A stretch of 64,000 nt of DNA from Bacteroidales bacterium (GTDB taxonomy: Bacteria; Bacteroidota; Bacteroidia; Bacteroidales; Marinilabiliaceae), in the NCBI GenBank assembly GCA_024401365.1, contig JAKSLE010000003.1:62001-126000 (forward strand), given 5' to 3'. Shown in pieces: positions 37,744-46,610 of this stretch (positions are counted from its first letter, which is position 1; every line of letters starts with the position of its first letter). A program made the translations under genes and the position numbers. Under the pieces are notes generated by a model. It searched no databases. It had not been told where the DNA came from and worked only from the letters and a program-made list of their open reading frames with translations.

Positions 37744-38207
37744 CAATGAAAGCAAAAACGGATATTGACGCATTGGTAGAGCGTTACTACGAGGCCGACT
37801 TGTCGGAACAGGAGGAACAAACTCTTGTGGCATTGTTGTTCGGTCCTTATGCTGAGGATAAGCGATACAATGAACATAGAGCGGTACTGTCGTTCACTAT
37901 CGTAGGCCAGCGATATACTCGCGAGCAAAAAGCTAATGCCAAGAGCCGTACTTTCAGCCTGGTAGGCTATAGGCCTGTTCTTAGCGCGGTGGCATCTATA
38001 GCAGCTTGTGTTGTTCTTGTGATGAGTTTCGGGTGGTTCCGAAGTGATGATGACGACAGCTATTTCATGGTGCGTCATGGCCAGGTTTGCTACTCATCTT
38101 CTGATTTGGCCGAGAAGGAGATGAAACTAGCATTATCTAGTGTGCTTGAGGATTGCCCCTCAATTCAGGATCAGTTATCTAATGTATTTGCAGATTTTGA
38201 AGAATAA
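37740..38207 (+). CDS. Probable anti-sigma factor, one membrane segment
   Basis: About 155 residues with a cytoplasmic N-terminus (DIDALVERYYEADLSEQEEQ, a short helix-rich part typical of Bacteroidales anti-sigma-like proteins), one membrane helix (VASIAACVVLVMSFGWF, about residue 90) and a short acidic tail. The ATGA overlap with the sigma gene supports the start at 37740. No zinc-binding motif is seen, so function rests on position and topology. Confidence 0.65.
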   Translation: MTMKAKTDIDALVERYYEADLSEQEEQTLVALLFGPYAEDKRYNEHRAVLSFTIVGQRYTREQKANAKSRTFSLVGYRPVLSAVASIAACVVLVMSFGWFRSDDDDSYFMVRHGQVCYSSSDLAEKEMKLALSSVLEDCPSIQDQLSNVFADFEE

Positions 38208-38229
38208 CTTCTATAAAAGGAGAAGTATT

Positions 38230-38676
38230 ATGATAAAAAGAATACAATTATTGTTTTGTTTGCTAATGGTGATGTGCACAACATCATGGGCTCAGTATGG
38301 CCTGAATGTTGATCGTATATTCTCTGAGGCAAATAAACTAAAAGGACATACCGATGAGGTCGTTATTTCTGGCAGGTCTCTAAAACAATATAACCTAACA
38401 TTTTTTCATAGCGTTACGGTCACTGAGAGTAGCGAAACTGCCGATGAAATTGAGCGTCTTGTAAAGAAAGATGGGGATATTGCTGAAACTGCCAAGGAGA
38501 TGGTTCGTGGCGACCGATGCGTGGGCCTCTACTATCAGTTGCCCCCAGATGAGGATGATAAGGACAAGAAAAAAAGATTTATCCTCTTTCGCCGCCCCAA
38601 GATAGATTGTGCCTTGGTCGTTTATGTCGAAGGTCATACGACTCTCGACGATCTGGTTAAGATATCATTCAAATAA
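38230..38676 (+). CDS. Secreted protein, DUF6108-like
   Basis: A 148-residue exported protein with a signal peptide ending in TTSWAQ. The mature part (HTDEVVISGRSLKQYNLTFF, RRPKIDCALVVYVEGHTT) fits, from memory, the DUF6108 family that commonly follows such sigma/anti-sigma pairs in Bacteroidales. Function unknown. The start at 38230 precedes the signal peptide; an earlier in-frame ATG overlaps the previous gene. Confidence 0.65.
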   Translation: MIKRIQLLFCLLMVMCTTSWAQYGLNVDRIFSEANKLKGHTDEVVISGRSLKQYNLTFFHSVTVTESSETADEIERLVKKDGDIAETAKEMVRGDRCVGLYYQLPPDEDDKDKKKRFILFRRPKIDCALVVYVEGHTTLDDLVKISFK

Positions 38677-38709
38677 TAATAGAAACAATAGATTTAAATC
38701 ATTACAGTC

Positions 38710-39576
38710 ATGAAAAGAGTACTAATCTCAATTACATTTATTATCGTTTCAGTATTGAACGCCTTCGCAGTTAATGATACGACTATAGTGAACGTTGAAA
38801 TAGGAGGGGTTCGCTATACGCGTGAAACAACAACTAATACTCCTATCTCTGGAGTGTTCGAAGAGAGTTTGGATAGCATAACTACTGACGGAACAAAGAC
38901 AACGTACCATATCGTCGAGGATATTCCGATTTTTAATCTTATATCTGGTAAAAAGCAGCATAGAGATAATTATTTCGAACCTCATGTTGCCCAGTTTAGT
39001 GTAGGTATGAACAAGCCGATGAATACAATCGGAGATGTGCCAGACAATAATATCGCAAAATCTATAACCATCACGTTTATTCCTTTCGAGTGTGGATATA
39101 GAATTGCTCACAATTTCGGTCTTACTTTCGGCGCAGGTTTTGAGTGGGAGAATTACAATTTGACAGACAACCAGTTGTTTTATCGTGTCGATAAGGAGTT
39201 GAAGGTGTTGGATATAAAGGAGTTTGGTGCTAACGCACAACTTGAGAAGTCAAAATTCCGCAAATTTGGCTTCATCGTTCCTGTAATGTTGGAAGTTCAT
39301 GGCAGTTCAAGTCGCTCTCCTTTCTTTAGCGTAGGTGCAGCGTTGAACTTGGTTCCAAGGTCTAGATACAATTCTAAGATTATTGTCGATGATGAGATGC
39401 AGAATTTCAAGAGCTCTCAGTTGCATCACAATCCTGTAGGCTGCGACTTGATGGCACAAGTAGGTTATGGCTTATTTGGTTTTTATGCTAGATATTCTTT
39501 GACAGAGACTTTTAAGTCTGGTCATGGTCCGCAAATGAAGGCTCTTACTTTTGGTATCTCGTTCTTTTGCTTGTAA
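38710..39576 (+). CDS. Outer-membrane beta-barrel protein, unknown role
   Basis: A 288-residue exported protein with the leader ISITFIIVSVLNAFA. The body has barrel-like alternation with FGLTFGAGFEWENYNL, FFSVGAALNLVPRSRYNS and a terminal MKALTFGISFFCL. It is the last gene of the second sigma module and may be one of its targets. Confidence 0.65.
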   Translation: MKRVLISITFIIVSVLNAFAVNDTTIVNVEIGGVRYTRETTTNTPISGVFEESLDSITTDGTKTTYHIVEDIPIFNLISGKKQHRDNYFEPHVAQFSVGMNKPMNTIGDVPDNNIAKSITITFIPFECGYRIAHNFGLTFGAGFEWENYNLTDNQLFYRVDKELKVLDIKEFGANAQLEKSKFRKFGFIVPVMLEVHGSSSRSPFFSVGAALNLVPRSRYNSKIIVDDEMQNFKSSQLHHNPVGCDLMAQVGYGLFGFYARYSLTETFKSGHGPQMKALTFGISFFCL

Positions 39577-39626
39577 ATAGTCGCAAATAGCAGATATTTA
39601 TTCTCGTTTCATTTAATAGTGGACAA

Positions 39627-39672
39627 CTGCCAATGCAACGCGCAAAATGCTTGTGTTGGCAGCTTGTTTTTG
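39627..39672 (+). terminator. Terminator before the polyene-like cluster
   Basis: CTGCCAA (39627-39633) and TTGGCAG (39656-39662) form the base of a stem; a T-rich tail (CTTGTTTTTGG) follows. It separates the sigma module from the biosynthetic cluster. Confidence 0.6.
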
Positions 39673-39701
39673 GTATATTGCGATAAATACCTCTCAATAA
39701 A

Positions 39702-39732
39702 TTGCTCTATCCCCGAATAATACCTATTTTTG
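39702..39732 (+). promoter_or_regulatory. Promoter of the aryl-polyene-like cluster
   Basis: TTG at 39702-39704, exactly 20 bases, then TATTTTTG at 39725-39732, 33 bases before the first gene. It matches the Bacteroidetes consensus well, and no other comparable promoter is obvious within the eleven-gene cluster. Confidence 0.6.
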
Positions 39733-39764
39733 TGTTGTTATAAACATAGGTTATATAGGCTATT

Positions 39765-40865
39765 ATGCAATTATTTCCAGCTCTAGAGAAGGTTTATACC
39801 GAAGAACAACTTTCGGCACGAGATGCTCAGCGCCTTGCTGAGTTTATAGCATGGGGTCCTGTAGTATTCCAGACCTCACGTATTATGATGAAATATGGCA
39901 TCCTGGATGCTATCCGTGATTCAAAAGAGGGATTGACACGACAGGAATTATGTAAGGTGTCAGGTCTTTCGGATTATGCAGTAAAGTGCCTTACAGAGGC
40001 TTCGTTGTGTATAGGAATAATTCTCGTCGATAAGGATACCGACCGATTCACTATTTCTAAAACGGGTTGGTTCTTGTTGACTGATCAGGCTACACGTGCA
40101 AATATTGATTTCAACCATGACGTCAACTACGAGGGGTGGTTCCACTTAGAGGAGTCATTGGTAAATGGTAAGCCTGAAGGTTTGAAGCATTTTGGCTCAT
40201 GGTCAACTATATACGAGGGATTGTCTAGCCTCCCTCCTCAAGTCCAGAAGAGCTGGTTCGGCTTCGACCATTTTTACTCTGACAATTCTTTCGACGAGGC
40301 TCTCAAAATAGTTTTCGATGTCTATAAGCCAAAATCGTTGTACGACGTAGGCGGAAATACTGGTCGTTGGGCTCTCCGTTGCGTGGATTACAACCCTGAT
40401 GTGGTGGTTACAATACTCGACCTCCCTCAGCAGATAGGTATGATGCAGGAGCAGACCAAGGGTAAGCCAGGGGCAGAGCGTATCAAGGGGTACGGAATCA
40501 ATCTCCTTGATGAAACTCAGCATTTCCCTCAGGGAGAGAATGTAGATGCTATCTGGATGAGCCAGTTCCTCGATTGTTTCAGCATGCCTGAGATAGTCAG
40601 TATCTTGAAACGAGCAAAAGAGTCTATGACCGATAATACACGTTTGTATATCATGGAGACTCTTTGGGATCGTCAGCGCTTCGAGCCTGCTGCATTCTGC
40701 CTTACTATGACAAGTTTGTATTTTACAGCTTTGGCTAATGGTAATAGCAAGATGTATAATACCGAGGACATGGAGAAGTGTATCAATGACGCAGGATTAG
40801 TCGTTGAGAATATCCATGATTATCTTGGTCAGGGACATAGCATAATGGTTTGTCGCAAGAAGTAA
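39765..40865 (+). CDS. SAM-dependent O-methyltransferase (COMT-like)
   Basis: A 366-residue class I methyltransferase. The N-terminal third is a winged-helix/dimerisation domain (VVFQTSRIMMKYGILDAI, LTRQELCKVSGLSDYAVKC) and the SAM site appears as SLYDVGGNTGRWAL near residue 200, followed by VVVTILDLPQQ and WMSQFLDCFS. Plant-type COMT proteins share this order. First gene of the cluster, directly after the promoter. It probably methylates a hydroxyl on an aryl head group, by analogy with aryl polyene clusters. Confidence 0.85.
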   Translation: MQLFPALEKVYTEEQLSARDAQRLAEFIAWGPVVFQTSRIMMKYGILDAIRDSKEGLTRQELCKVSGLSDYAVKCLTEASLCIGIILVDKDTDRFTISKTGWFLLTDQATRANIDFNHDVNYEGWFHLEESLVNGKPEGLKHFGSWSTIYEGLSSLPPQVQKSWFGFDHFYSDNSFDEALKIVFDVYKPKSLYDVGGNTGRWALRCVDYNPDVVVTILDLPQQIGMMQEQTKGKPGAERIKGYGINLLDETQHFPQGENVDAIWMSQFLDCFSMPEIVSILKRAKESMTDNTRLYIMETLWDRQRFEPAAFCLTMTSLYFTALANGNSKMYNTEDMEKCINDAGLVVENIHDYLGQGHSIMVCRKK

Positions 40866-40870
40866 AGCTA

Positions 40871-41773
40871 GTGGCTGAGGCGAATACTAATACAAGTTGG
40901 GCAGGTGATACCTTTGGTACCACATGGATGCACGAAACATTGATAAAGATGCTTCGCTGGATCGATGTGCGCATCATTTATGCTTTTGTCGCAGTATTCG
41001 TTGTGCCTGTTACTCTTATAGTAAGTCCTGGCGCTAGAGTTATATATCATTATTTCCGCCGAGTATGGAAATTTTCTGTTCTTAAGTCGGTGGGCGCTAC
41101 ATATCGCAATCACTATATTTTCAGCCAGGTTATTATAGACCGTTTTGCTATATGGTCGGGCAAGAAATATAATATTTCAGTGGAGGGCGAGGAGGTATTC
41201 CAACGGTTAGATTCTCAGCCAGAGGGTTTTGTCCAGTTAAGCGCTCATGTGGGTAATTACGAAGTGGCAGGATATCACCTTAGTTCTAAACTTAAGCGCT
41301 TCAATGCACTGGTCTTCTCTGGGGAAAAGGCTACTGTAATGGAGAATCGCAATCGTATGTTTGCCGACCGCAATATGCGTATGATCTCTAGCTGTGTCGA
41401 TATGTCACATATCTTCGAATTGGATAATGCCCTCACCAGTGGAGAGATTGTTAGTATGCCGGCGGACCGTATGTTGGGCTCTACAAAGAGTGTGACAAAG
41501 GAGTTCCTGGGCCTGCCCGCTAAATTCCCATTGGGCCCCTTCAATATTGCTACAATGCGTGGATATAATGTCATCGCTGTCAATGTTGTTAAGGTGAAGT
41601 GGAATGCATATGCCATACGAGTAGTGGATCTCCCATACGATAAGGAGGCTTCGCGACGTGAACAGGTAGCTCAGTTGTCCGAGGCTTATGTCCGCGAATT
41701 GGAGCGTGTAGTGCGCAAGTATCCTTACCAATGGTTTAATTTTCACGAGTTCTGGGAGGAGCCTAAAGCATGA
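40871..41773 (+). CDS. Lysophospholipid-type acyltransferase (LpxL/ApeD-like)
   Basis: A 300-residue membrane-associated acyltransferase of the LpxL-like superfamily. A hydrophobic N-terminus (IIYAFVAVFVVPVTLI) is followed by the catalytic-like LSAHVGNYEVAGYH (the H-x4-D/E box as HVGNYE) and IVSMPADRMLG. The start is uncertain: GTG 40871 gives a protein beginning with AEANTNTSWAG, while a TTG at 40850 overlaps the methyltransferase. I prefer GTG. The gene overlaps the dehydratase by four bases. In APE clusters a homologous enzyme helps build the lipid-linked product. Confidence 0.83.
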   Translation: MAEANTNTSWAGDTFGTTWMHETLIKMLRWIDVRIIYAFVAVFVVPVTLIVSPGARVIYHYFRRVWKFSVLKSVGATYRNHYIFSQVIIDRFAIWSGKKYNISVEGEEVFQRLDSQPEGFVQLSAHVGNYEVAGYHLSSKLKRFNALVFSGEKATVMENRNRMFADRNMRMISSCVDMSHIFELDNALTSGEIVSMPADRMLGSTKSVTKEFLGLPAKFPLGPFNIATMRGYNVIAVNVVKVKWNAYAIRVVDLPYDKEASRREQVAQLSEAYVRELERVVRKYPYQWFNFHEFWEEPKA

Positions 41774-42228
41774 GCATAGATATGTTGCACCCTTCAGATG
41801 CTTTCCTGAGAACTTTGGATATGCACGATATTCTGCCTCAGCGCGAGCCATTTATCTTGGTCGATAAACTGACGAGATTCGATGATACCCATACTTGTAC
41901 AGAGTCGGTTGTCTCTGAGGCTAATATTTTCGTGAAGGATGGGGTATATGCTTCTGAGGGAATGATGGAGGTAGTGGCACAGACTTGTGCTGCACGTATA
42001 GGCTACATAAGCAAGTATGTCCTCCATAAGGGCGTAAGTATTGGCTATATAGGTGCAATACGTGCCCTGCAGGTGTCAGCACTGCCTTGCGTAGGTGATA
42101 CCTTGGAGTGCTCAATTGAAATATTGGATCAGGTATTTAATATGTCAAGAGCCAAGGCTCAGATATCTTGCAAGGGACAGATTCTTATCTCTATGGAGAT
42201 AAAAATAGTTGAAAAAGGAGAGGATTGA
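41770..42228 (+). CDS. Hotdog-fold 3-hydroxyacyl-ACP dehydratase-like protein
   Basis: A 152-residue FabZ-like hotdog protein. It has LPQREPFILVDKL near residue 22 (FabZ: LPHRxPFLLVD) and EVVAQTCAARIGY near residue 65, keeping the active-site Glu region. The usual GHFPG motif, whose His is catalytic in FabZ, is replaced by FVKDGVYASEG. I recall other polyene-cluster dehydratases with the same replacement. It likely dehydrates ACP-bound 3-hydroxy intermediates to give the conjugated chain, although the catalytic residues are not certain. Confidence 0.8.
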   Translation: MSIDMLHPSDAFLRTLDMHDILPQREPFILVDKLTRFDDTHTCTESVVSEANIFVKDGVYASEGMMEVVAQTCAARIGYISKYVLHKGVSIGYIGAIRALQVSALPCVGDTLECSIEILDQVFNMSRAKAQISCKGQILISMEIKIVEKGED

Positions 42229-42235
42229 TAAATTC

Positions 42236-43948
42236 ATGGTATCAGTTATAGCACATAATATAGTGTCGCCTTTGGGCATGACATCTGCAGAGAATTATTC
42301 GGCTGTCAAAGCGGGTAATTCGGCTTTGTCATTGCATGAGGGAAAGTGGGATTTGCCCGAATCTTTCTGTGCTTCATTATTTACAGATGCCCAATGGCAT
42401 GATATACAGCAGGATGGCTATACCCATTTTGAGTCGTTGGTAATAAAATCGCTCTCTCAGACATTGCCTTCTTGTAATGTCGATCTTTCGTCTGAGCGTA
42501 CTATCTTTATTCTCAGCTCCACAAAAGCTAATGTCGAATTGCTGGCCGATCCTCATTTTTTCTCTTCGCCCGAAGGTGAATTGCCAGGCGTGGCAGCAAA
42601 GCATATAGCAGATCATTTTGGCATAAAAACTTCTCCTATAGTAGTCTGCAACGCTTGCATCTCAGGGGTGGCAGCTCTCATTTTGGCTAAACGACTTTTG
42701 GAGACGGGACAATATGATGATGCAATAGTCTGTGGCGCAGATGTTCAGAGCGCTTTCATCGTCTCTGGCTTCCAGTCGTTCAAGGCGTTGTCTCCGGATA
42801 ACTGCCGACCATTTGATGCCGAGCGTGTAGGGTTGAATCTAGGTGAGGCGGCTGCTACAATAGTGCTGTCTAATAGGGATAGTATTCAGTCGTCTCCATG
42901 GCACCTCGTATCGGGTGGCGTGCGTAACGATGCTAATCATATAAGCGGACCTTCACGTACGGGTGAGGGTAGCTATAGAGCTTTGCTGACACTGGACGCT
43001 CCCGAATCTGAGTTGGCGTTCATAAATGCTCACGGAACAGCTACATTGTACAATGACGAGATGGAGTCGATAGCTCTCCACCGCGCAGGTTATCACTCTG
43101 TATGTATCAACGCTCTCAAGGGTTACTACGGTCACACCATGGGTGCAGCGGGTATCCTGGAGTCTATAATTTCTATGTGCGCCGTGGATGATAATACCAT
43201 CCTCGCTACCCGTGGCTTGAAAAATAAGGGCGTCTCTGGCGATATAACTTTGTCAAACGCTAATAATCAGACAGATAGAGAGTCGTTCGTAAAGTTGCTC
43301 TCAGGGTTCGGAGGCTGCAATGGAGCTCTTTGGATTAGCCGCAATAAGGATCATCAAAATAAAAAAATTGCGAGCAACAACTACACTCTGACTAATCACG
43401 TAGTAATCACACCGACTTCTGTAACTATCAATGGAGAACCTGTCGTGTGCGAACAGACTGGTAAGGCGTTGCTCACAGAATTGTACAAGAAGTATGTGTC
43501 TGATTATCCTAAATTCTACAAAATGGATGTGATGACACGCTTGGGATTTATCGCCTCAGAACTTCTGCTTCAGACCGAGGGTAGTGAGCGTTTCGTCCCT
43601 TGCGAGGATAGGGCAGTTGTCTTGTTCAATCGTACTTCTTCTCTTATCGCAGATAAACTTCACCAGGAGTCTATCAACGATAAACATAACTTTTTCCCAA
43701 GTCCATCAGTATTTGTATATACTTTGCCAAATATTATAACTGGCGAAATAGCTATACGTAATAAGTATTATGGCGAGACATCGTTCTATATATTGGAACG
43801 TAATGATAAGAAATTGATCGATGAGGTGCTTAATGCTTCTTTCTTGGATTCTCATACCCAAAGCATCATCGCAGGATGGGTAGATTGTGAGTCGGAGGAT
43901 GTTTTCAGCGCCGAAATGTATATAGTGGATAATAAAACAATAAAATAA
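42236..43948 (+). CDS. Beta-ketoacyl synthase with fused C-terminal KS-associated domain
   Basis: About 570 residues. The ketosynthase domain (residues 1-370) has the active-site Cys in CNACISGVAA (Cys 141) and histidines in NAHGTATLYNDE (His 266) and GYYGHTMGAAG (His 300), so the triad is complete. After a linker (QNKKIASNN) comes a second domain of about 185 residues with YPKFYKMDVMTRLGF and FFPSPSVFVYTLPNIITGE, which I know as a separate short gene in flexirubin/polyene clusters. The linker DNA contains the recurrent GCGAGCAAC word. The ATG at 42236 is preferred over the TTG at 42209. It follows the dehydratase by seven bases. Confidence 0.85.
   Translation: MVSVIAHNIVSPLGMTSAENYSAVKAGNSALSLHEGKWDLPESFCASLFTDAQWHDIQQDGYTHFESLVIKSLSQTLPSCNVDLSSERTIFILSSTKANVELLADPHFFSSPEGELPGVAAKHIADHFGIKTSPIVVCNACISGVAALILAKRLLETGQYDDAIVCGADVQSAFIVSGFQSFKALSPDNCRPFDAERVGLNLGEAAATIVLSNRDSIQSSPWHLVSGGVRNDANHISGPSRTGEGSYRALLTLDAPESELAFINAHGTATLYNDEMESIALHRAGYHSVCINALKGYYGHTMGAAGILESIISMCAVDDNTILATRGLKNKGVSGDITLSNANNQTDRESFVKLLSGFGGCNGALWISRNKDHQNKKIASNNYTLTNHVVITPTSVTINGEPVVCEQTGKALLTELYKKYVSDYPKFYKMDVMTRLGFIASELLLQTEGSERFVPCEDRAVVLFNRTSSLIADKLHQESINDKHNFFPSPSVFVYTLPNIITGEIAIRNKYYGETSFYILERNDKKLIDEVLNASFLDSHTQSIIAGWVDCESEDVFSAEMYIVDNKTIK
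43361..43378 (+). repeat. Recurrent AAAAATTGCGAGCAAC word, at domain linker
   Basis: Copy of the word, encoding KKIASN at the junction between the ketosynthase and its appended domain. Confidence 0.75.
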
Positions 43949-43954
43949 TATAGT

Positions 43955-44212
43955 ATGGTAAACGAAGAATTGATTAACGAATTGAAGGGTCATATTATCA
44001 ACGCCCTCCATCTTGAGGATATTACTCCAGACGACATCGAGAACGATGCTCCATTGTTCGGCGATGGCCTCGGCCTTGATTCTATAGATGCTCTCGAACT
44101 TATCGTGATGCTCGAAAAGAAGTACGGTATCCGCATAGCTAATCCAGCCGAGGGTAAGTCTATCTTCAAAAGCGTAAATTCTATCGCAGAGTACGTAGAC
44201 TCTCACAAGTAA
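43955..44212 (+). CDS. Acyl carrier protein
   Basis: An 85-residue ACP. The phosphopantetheine attachment serine is Ser43 in GLGLDSIDALEL, in a typical helix-2 context, with conserved VMLEKKYGIRI following. It sits between the two ketosynthases, five bases after the first, and should carry the growing polyene chain. Only one ACP is visible here, whereas many aryl polyene clusters have two. Confidence 0.92.
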   Translation: MVNEELINELKGHIINALHLEDITPDDIENDAPLFGDGLGLDSIDALELIVMLEKKYGIRIANPAEGKSIFKSVNSIAEYVDSHK

Positions 44213-44222
44213 TTTATTGTCT

Positions 44223-45989
44223 ATGAGTATGTCAATTGTCATAACGGGCGAAGGCGTTGTGTCGGCTATCGGTCTGAACAAGAAGGAGACTTTGTCTTCT
44301 TTGCTAAAGCGTCAGACAGGTATCTCTTATCCTTCAGTCTTGCCTACTAACCATAATGATTTGCCAGTAGGTGAGGTGAAACTGACCAACGACGAGATGA
44401 AATCGCGTCTTGGCGTGAAGGATGAGTATATCAGCCGTACCTCTCTCCTGGGTATGATGGCAATTGACGAGGCACTTGAAGATGCTCATCTGAATGCCAA
44501 TTCTTACGCCAATTCTCGCGTGATGCTTATCTCGGGTACTACCGTTGGCGGTATGGATACCACAGAGCATTATTTCGCCGAGATGTTGTCCGAGAATAAG
44601 CATCTTAAGTGTATCGAGAGCCATGATTGTGGTAATACTACCCAAATGATGGCTTCTCGTTATCCGTTTGTTTCGGAGTACACTACTATTTCTACTGCTT
44701 GTTCTTCGGCTGCTAATGCTCTTATTTTGGGTGCCAACCTTATTAAGTCGGGACAGGCAGATATAGTTATAGCGGGTGGTACCGAGGCATTGTCGGTTTT
44801 CCACCTTAATGGGTTCAACTCATTGATGATTCTCGACCACCAGCAGTGTCGACCTTTCGATAATACTCGTGCGGGCTTGAATCTTGGTGAGGGAGCAGGA
44901 TATGTAGTATTGGAGTCTGAGGAACATGCACGCAACCGTAAGGCTGATATTCATGCATACCTTACAGGGTATGGTAATGCTTGCGATGCATACCATCAGA
45001 CAGCCTCTAGCGCCGATGGCGAAGGTGCATTCTTGGCAATGAATAGCGCATTGGCTATGGCTGGACTTTCGCCCGAGGATGTCCAATATATCAATGCTCA
45101 CGGTACAGGTACTCCTAATAATGACGAGAGCGAGGGCGTCGCTATCCGTCGTGTGTTCGGCGGCAACTTGCCTGCTGTGTCAAGTACCAAATCATTTACA
45201 GGACATACTACTAGCGCCTCGGGTGGTATCGAGGCTGTATTCTGTATATTGGCACTCCAACATCAGTTCCTTCCTGCTAATCTGGGATGGTCGGAGCAGA
45301 TGCCCGAGGGAATTACGCCTACCACGGGGGCAGACCATTATGAGGTCAGAAACGTAATGTGTAATTCGTTCGGATTTGGTGGAAATGATTCGTCGTTTAT
45401 CCTTTCAGTACGACCATCAGAGGGTATAGCTCTCAAATTTGGAGATAAAAAGATAAAGGTACTCAGCCGTGTAGAGATTGATGAGAATTCAGATCTCTCG
45501 CGTATCAAGGAGTATGTCAAACCTATGGAGGTGCGCCGTATGGGTACTCTCTTGAGGTCTACACTCTTGGCTTCTTTCGATGCCCTCAAGGAGGCAGGCG
45601 TCGAATGCCCAGATGCCATCATTACTGGTACCATCCTGGGTTGTTTGGATAATAGCGAGGTTTTGTTGCGCGACATCATTTCTTCTGATGAGGCGTCATC
45701 TAGTCCTACTCTCTTTATGCAGAGTACCCACAATACTATTGGCAGTTCTATCGCTATCAAGCTGAATTGCCATGGATATAATACTACATATACACAGGGG
45801 GATGCCTCTTTGGAGTGGGCAATGCGTGATGCGGCACTATTGTTGCATAGTAATCAAGCAAAGACAGTATTGGTTGGTTGCCATGACGAGACAACTGAGT
45901 GGTATCGCGAGGTAATGAATAAGCTTGGTCATAAGGAGCAACTCCATCCAATACATTCAGTAGCATTAGTTTTGACGTGTGATGAATAG
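44223..45989 (+). CDS. Beta-ketoacyl synthase fused to chain-length-factor-like domain
   Basis: About 588 residues. The FabF-like ketosynthase (1-400) has Cys 160 in STACSSAANA, His 293 in NAHGTGTPNNDE and His 328 in KSFTGHTTSASGG, so it should be active. The C-terminal 185 residues match the ketoacyl-synt_2/chain-length-factor family (PF13723): VKPMEVRRMGTLLRSTLL, IITGTILGCLDNSEVLL, FMQSTHNTIGSSIAIKLN. In other clusters this second domain is a separate protein. The LolA gene overlaps the end by eight bases. ATG 44223 is used; the TTG at 44217 is also possible. Confidence 0.88.
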   Translation: MSMSIVITGEGVVSAIGLNKKETLSSLLKRQTGISYPSVLPTNHNDLPVGEVKLTNDEMKSRLGVKDEYISRTSLLGMMAIDEALEDAHLNANSYANSRVMLISGTTVGGMDTTEHYFAEMLSENKHLKCIESHDCGNTTQMMASRYPFVSEYTTISTACSSAANALILGANLIKSGQADIVIAGGTEALSVFHLNGFNSLMILDHQQCRPFDNTRAGLNLGEGAGYVVLESEEHARNRKADIHAYLTGYGNACDAYHQTASSADGEGAFLAMNSALAMAGLSPEDVQYINAHGTGTPNNDESEGVAIRRVFGGNLPAVSSTKSFTGHTTSASGGIEAVFCILALQHQFLPANLGWSEQMPEGITPTTGADHYEVRNVMCNSFGFGGNDSSFILSVRPSEGIALKFGDKKIKVLSRVEIDENSDLSRIKEYVKPMEVRRMGTLLRSTLLASFDALKEAGVECPDAIITGTILGCLDNSEVLLRDIISSDEASSSPTLFMQSTHNTIGSSIAIKLNCHGYNTTYTQGDASLEWAMRDAALLLHSNQAKTVLVGCHDETTEWYREVMNKLGHKEQLHPIHSVALVLTCDE

Positions 45990-46608
45990 GGTATTGGTAA
46001 TATTATCAGCATTTTTTGTTTTGTTGTCAAACCTGACAGCACAGAGCCTTAGTGAGACGCAGATTCGTGCTAAGATTCAGGATGTTGTAGCTGGAATAAA
46101 GACAATACAGTGCGATTTTGTACAGACAAAAAAAGTGAAGATGTTGGCAGATAAGGCCATTTCTAAGGGGCGAATGTGCTCTGAGCAGAACACTAAATTG
46201 CGTTGGGAGTACACTGAACCTCAGAAACATATCTTCATTTTCAATGAGAATAGGGTCCTGCTGGATAATGGGACAACAAAGGAGGTCATAGATATCCAAC
46301 AAAGCAAGGTTTTCAAAGAGGTCGCTAAATTGATGAAAGATGATGCTTTGCTCAAGGGCCTAAATGGCGATAAGGATTTTGAGATAAAGTTCTCTTCTGA
46401 TGGGAACGCACTTGTAGCTGATATGGTGCCTGTCAAACGACAGTTGAAGCATTTGTTCACTGCTATTTCTCTGCGAGTAAATGCTGATCAGAAAATTATC
46501 TCTTCGGTAGAGATAAAGGGACAGAATGGAGAGACGACTCTTATAGAGTTCAATAATGTCTTGGTAAACAAGAGTATAGATAACGCTCAATTCTCAGTAA
46601 AAGATTAA
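45982..46608 (+). CDS. LolA-like outer-membrane lipid carrier
   Basis: A 208-residue periplasmic protein with a signal peptide (LLSNLTAQ). The LolA pattern is seen in IKTIQCDFVQTKKVKMLADK, KGRMCSEQNTKLRWEYTEP and DIQQSKVFKEVAKLM. In aryl polyene clusters a LolA homologue carries the lipid-linked product across the periplasm. It overlaps the ketosynthase by eight bases and is followed by a glycosyltransferase-acyltransferase. Confidence 0.88.
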   Translation: MNRVLVILSAFFVLLSNLTAQSLSETQIRAKIQDVVAGIKTIQCDFVQTKKVKMLADKAISKGRMCSEQNTKLRWEYTEPQKHIFIFNENRVLLDNGTTKEVIDIQQSKVFKEVAKLMKDDALLKGLNGDKDFEIKFSSDGNALVADMVPVKRQLKHLFTAISLRVNADQKIISSVEIKGQNGETTLIEFNNVLVNKSIDNAQFSVKD

Positions 46609-46610
46609 CT

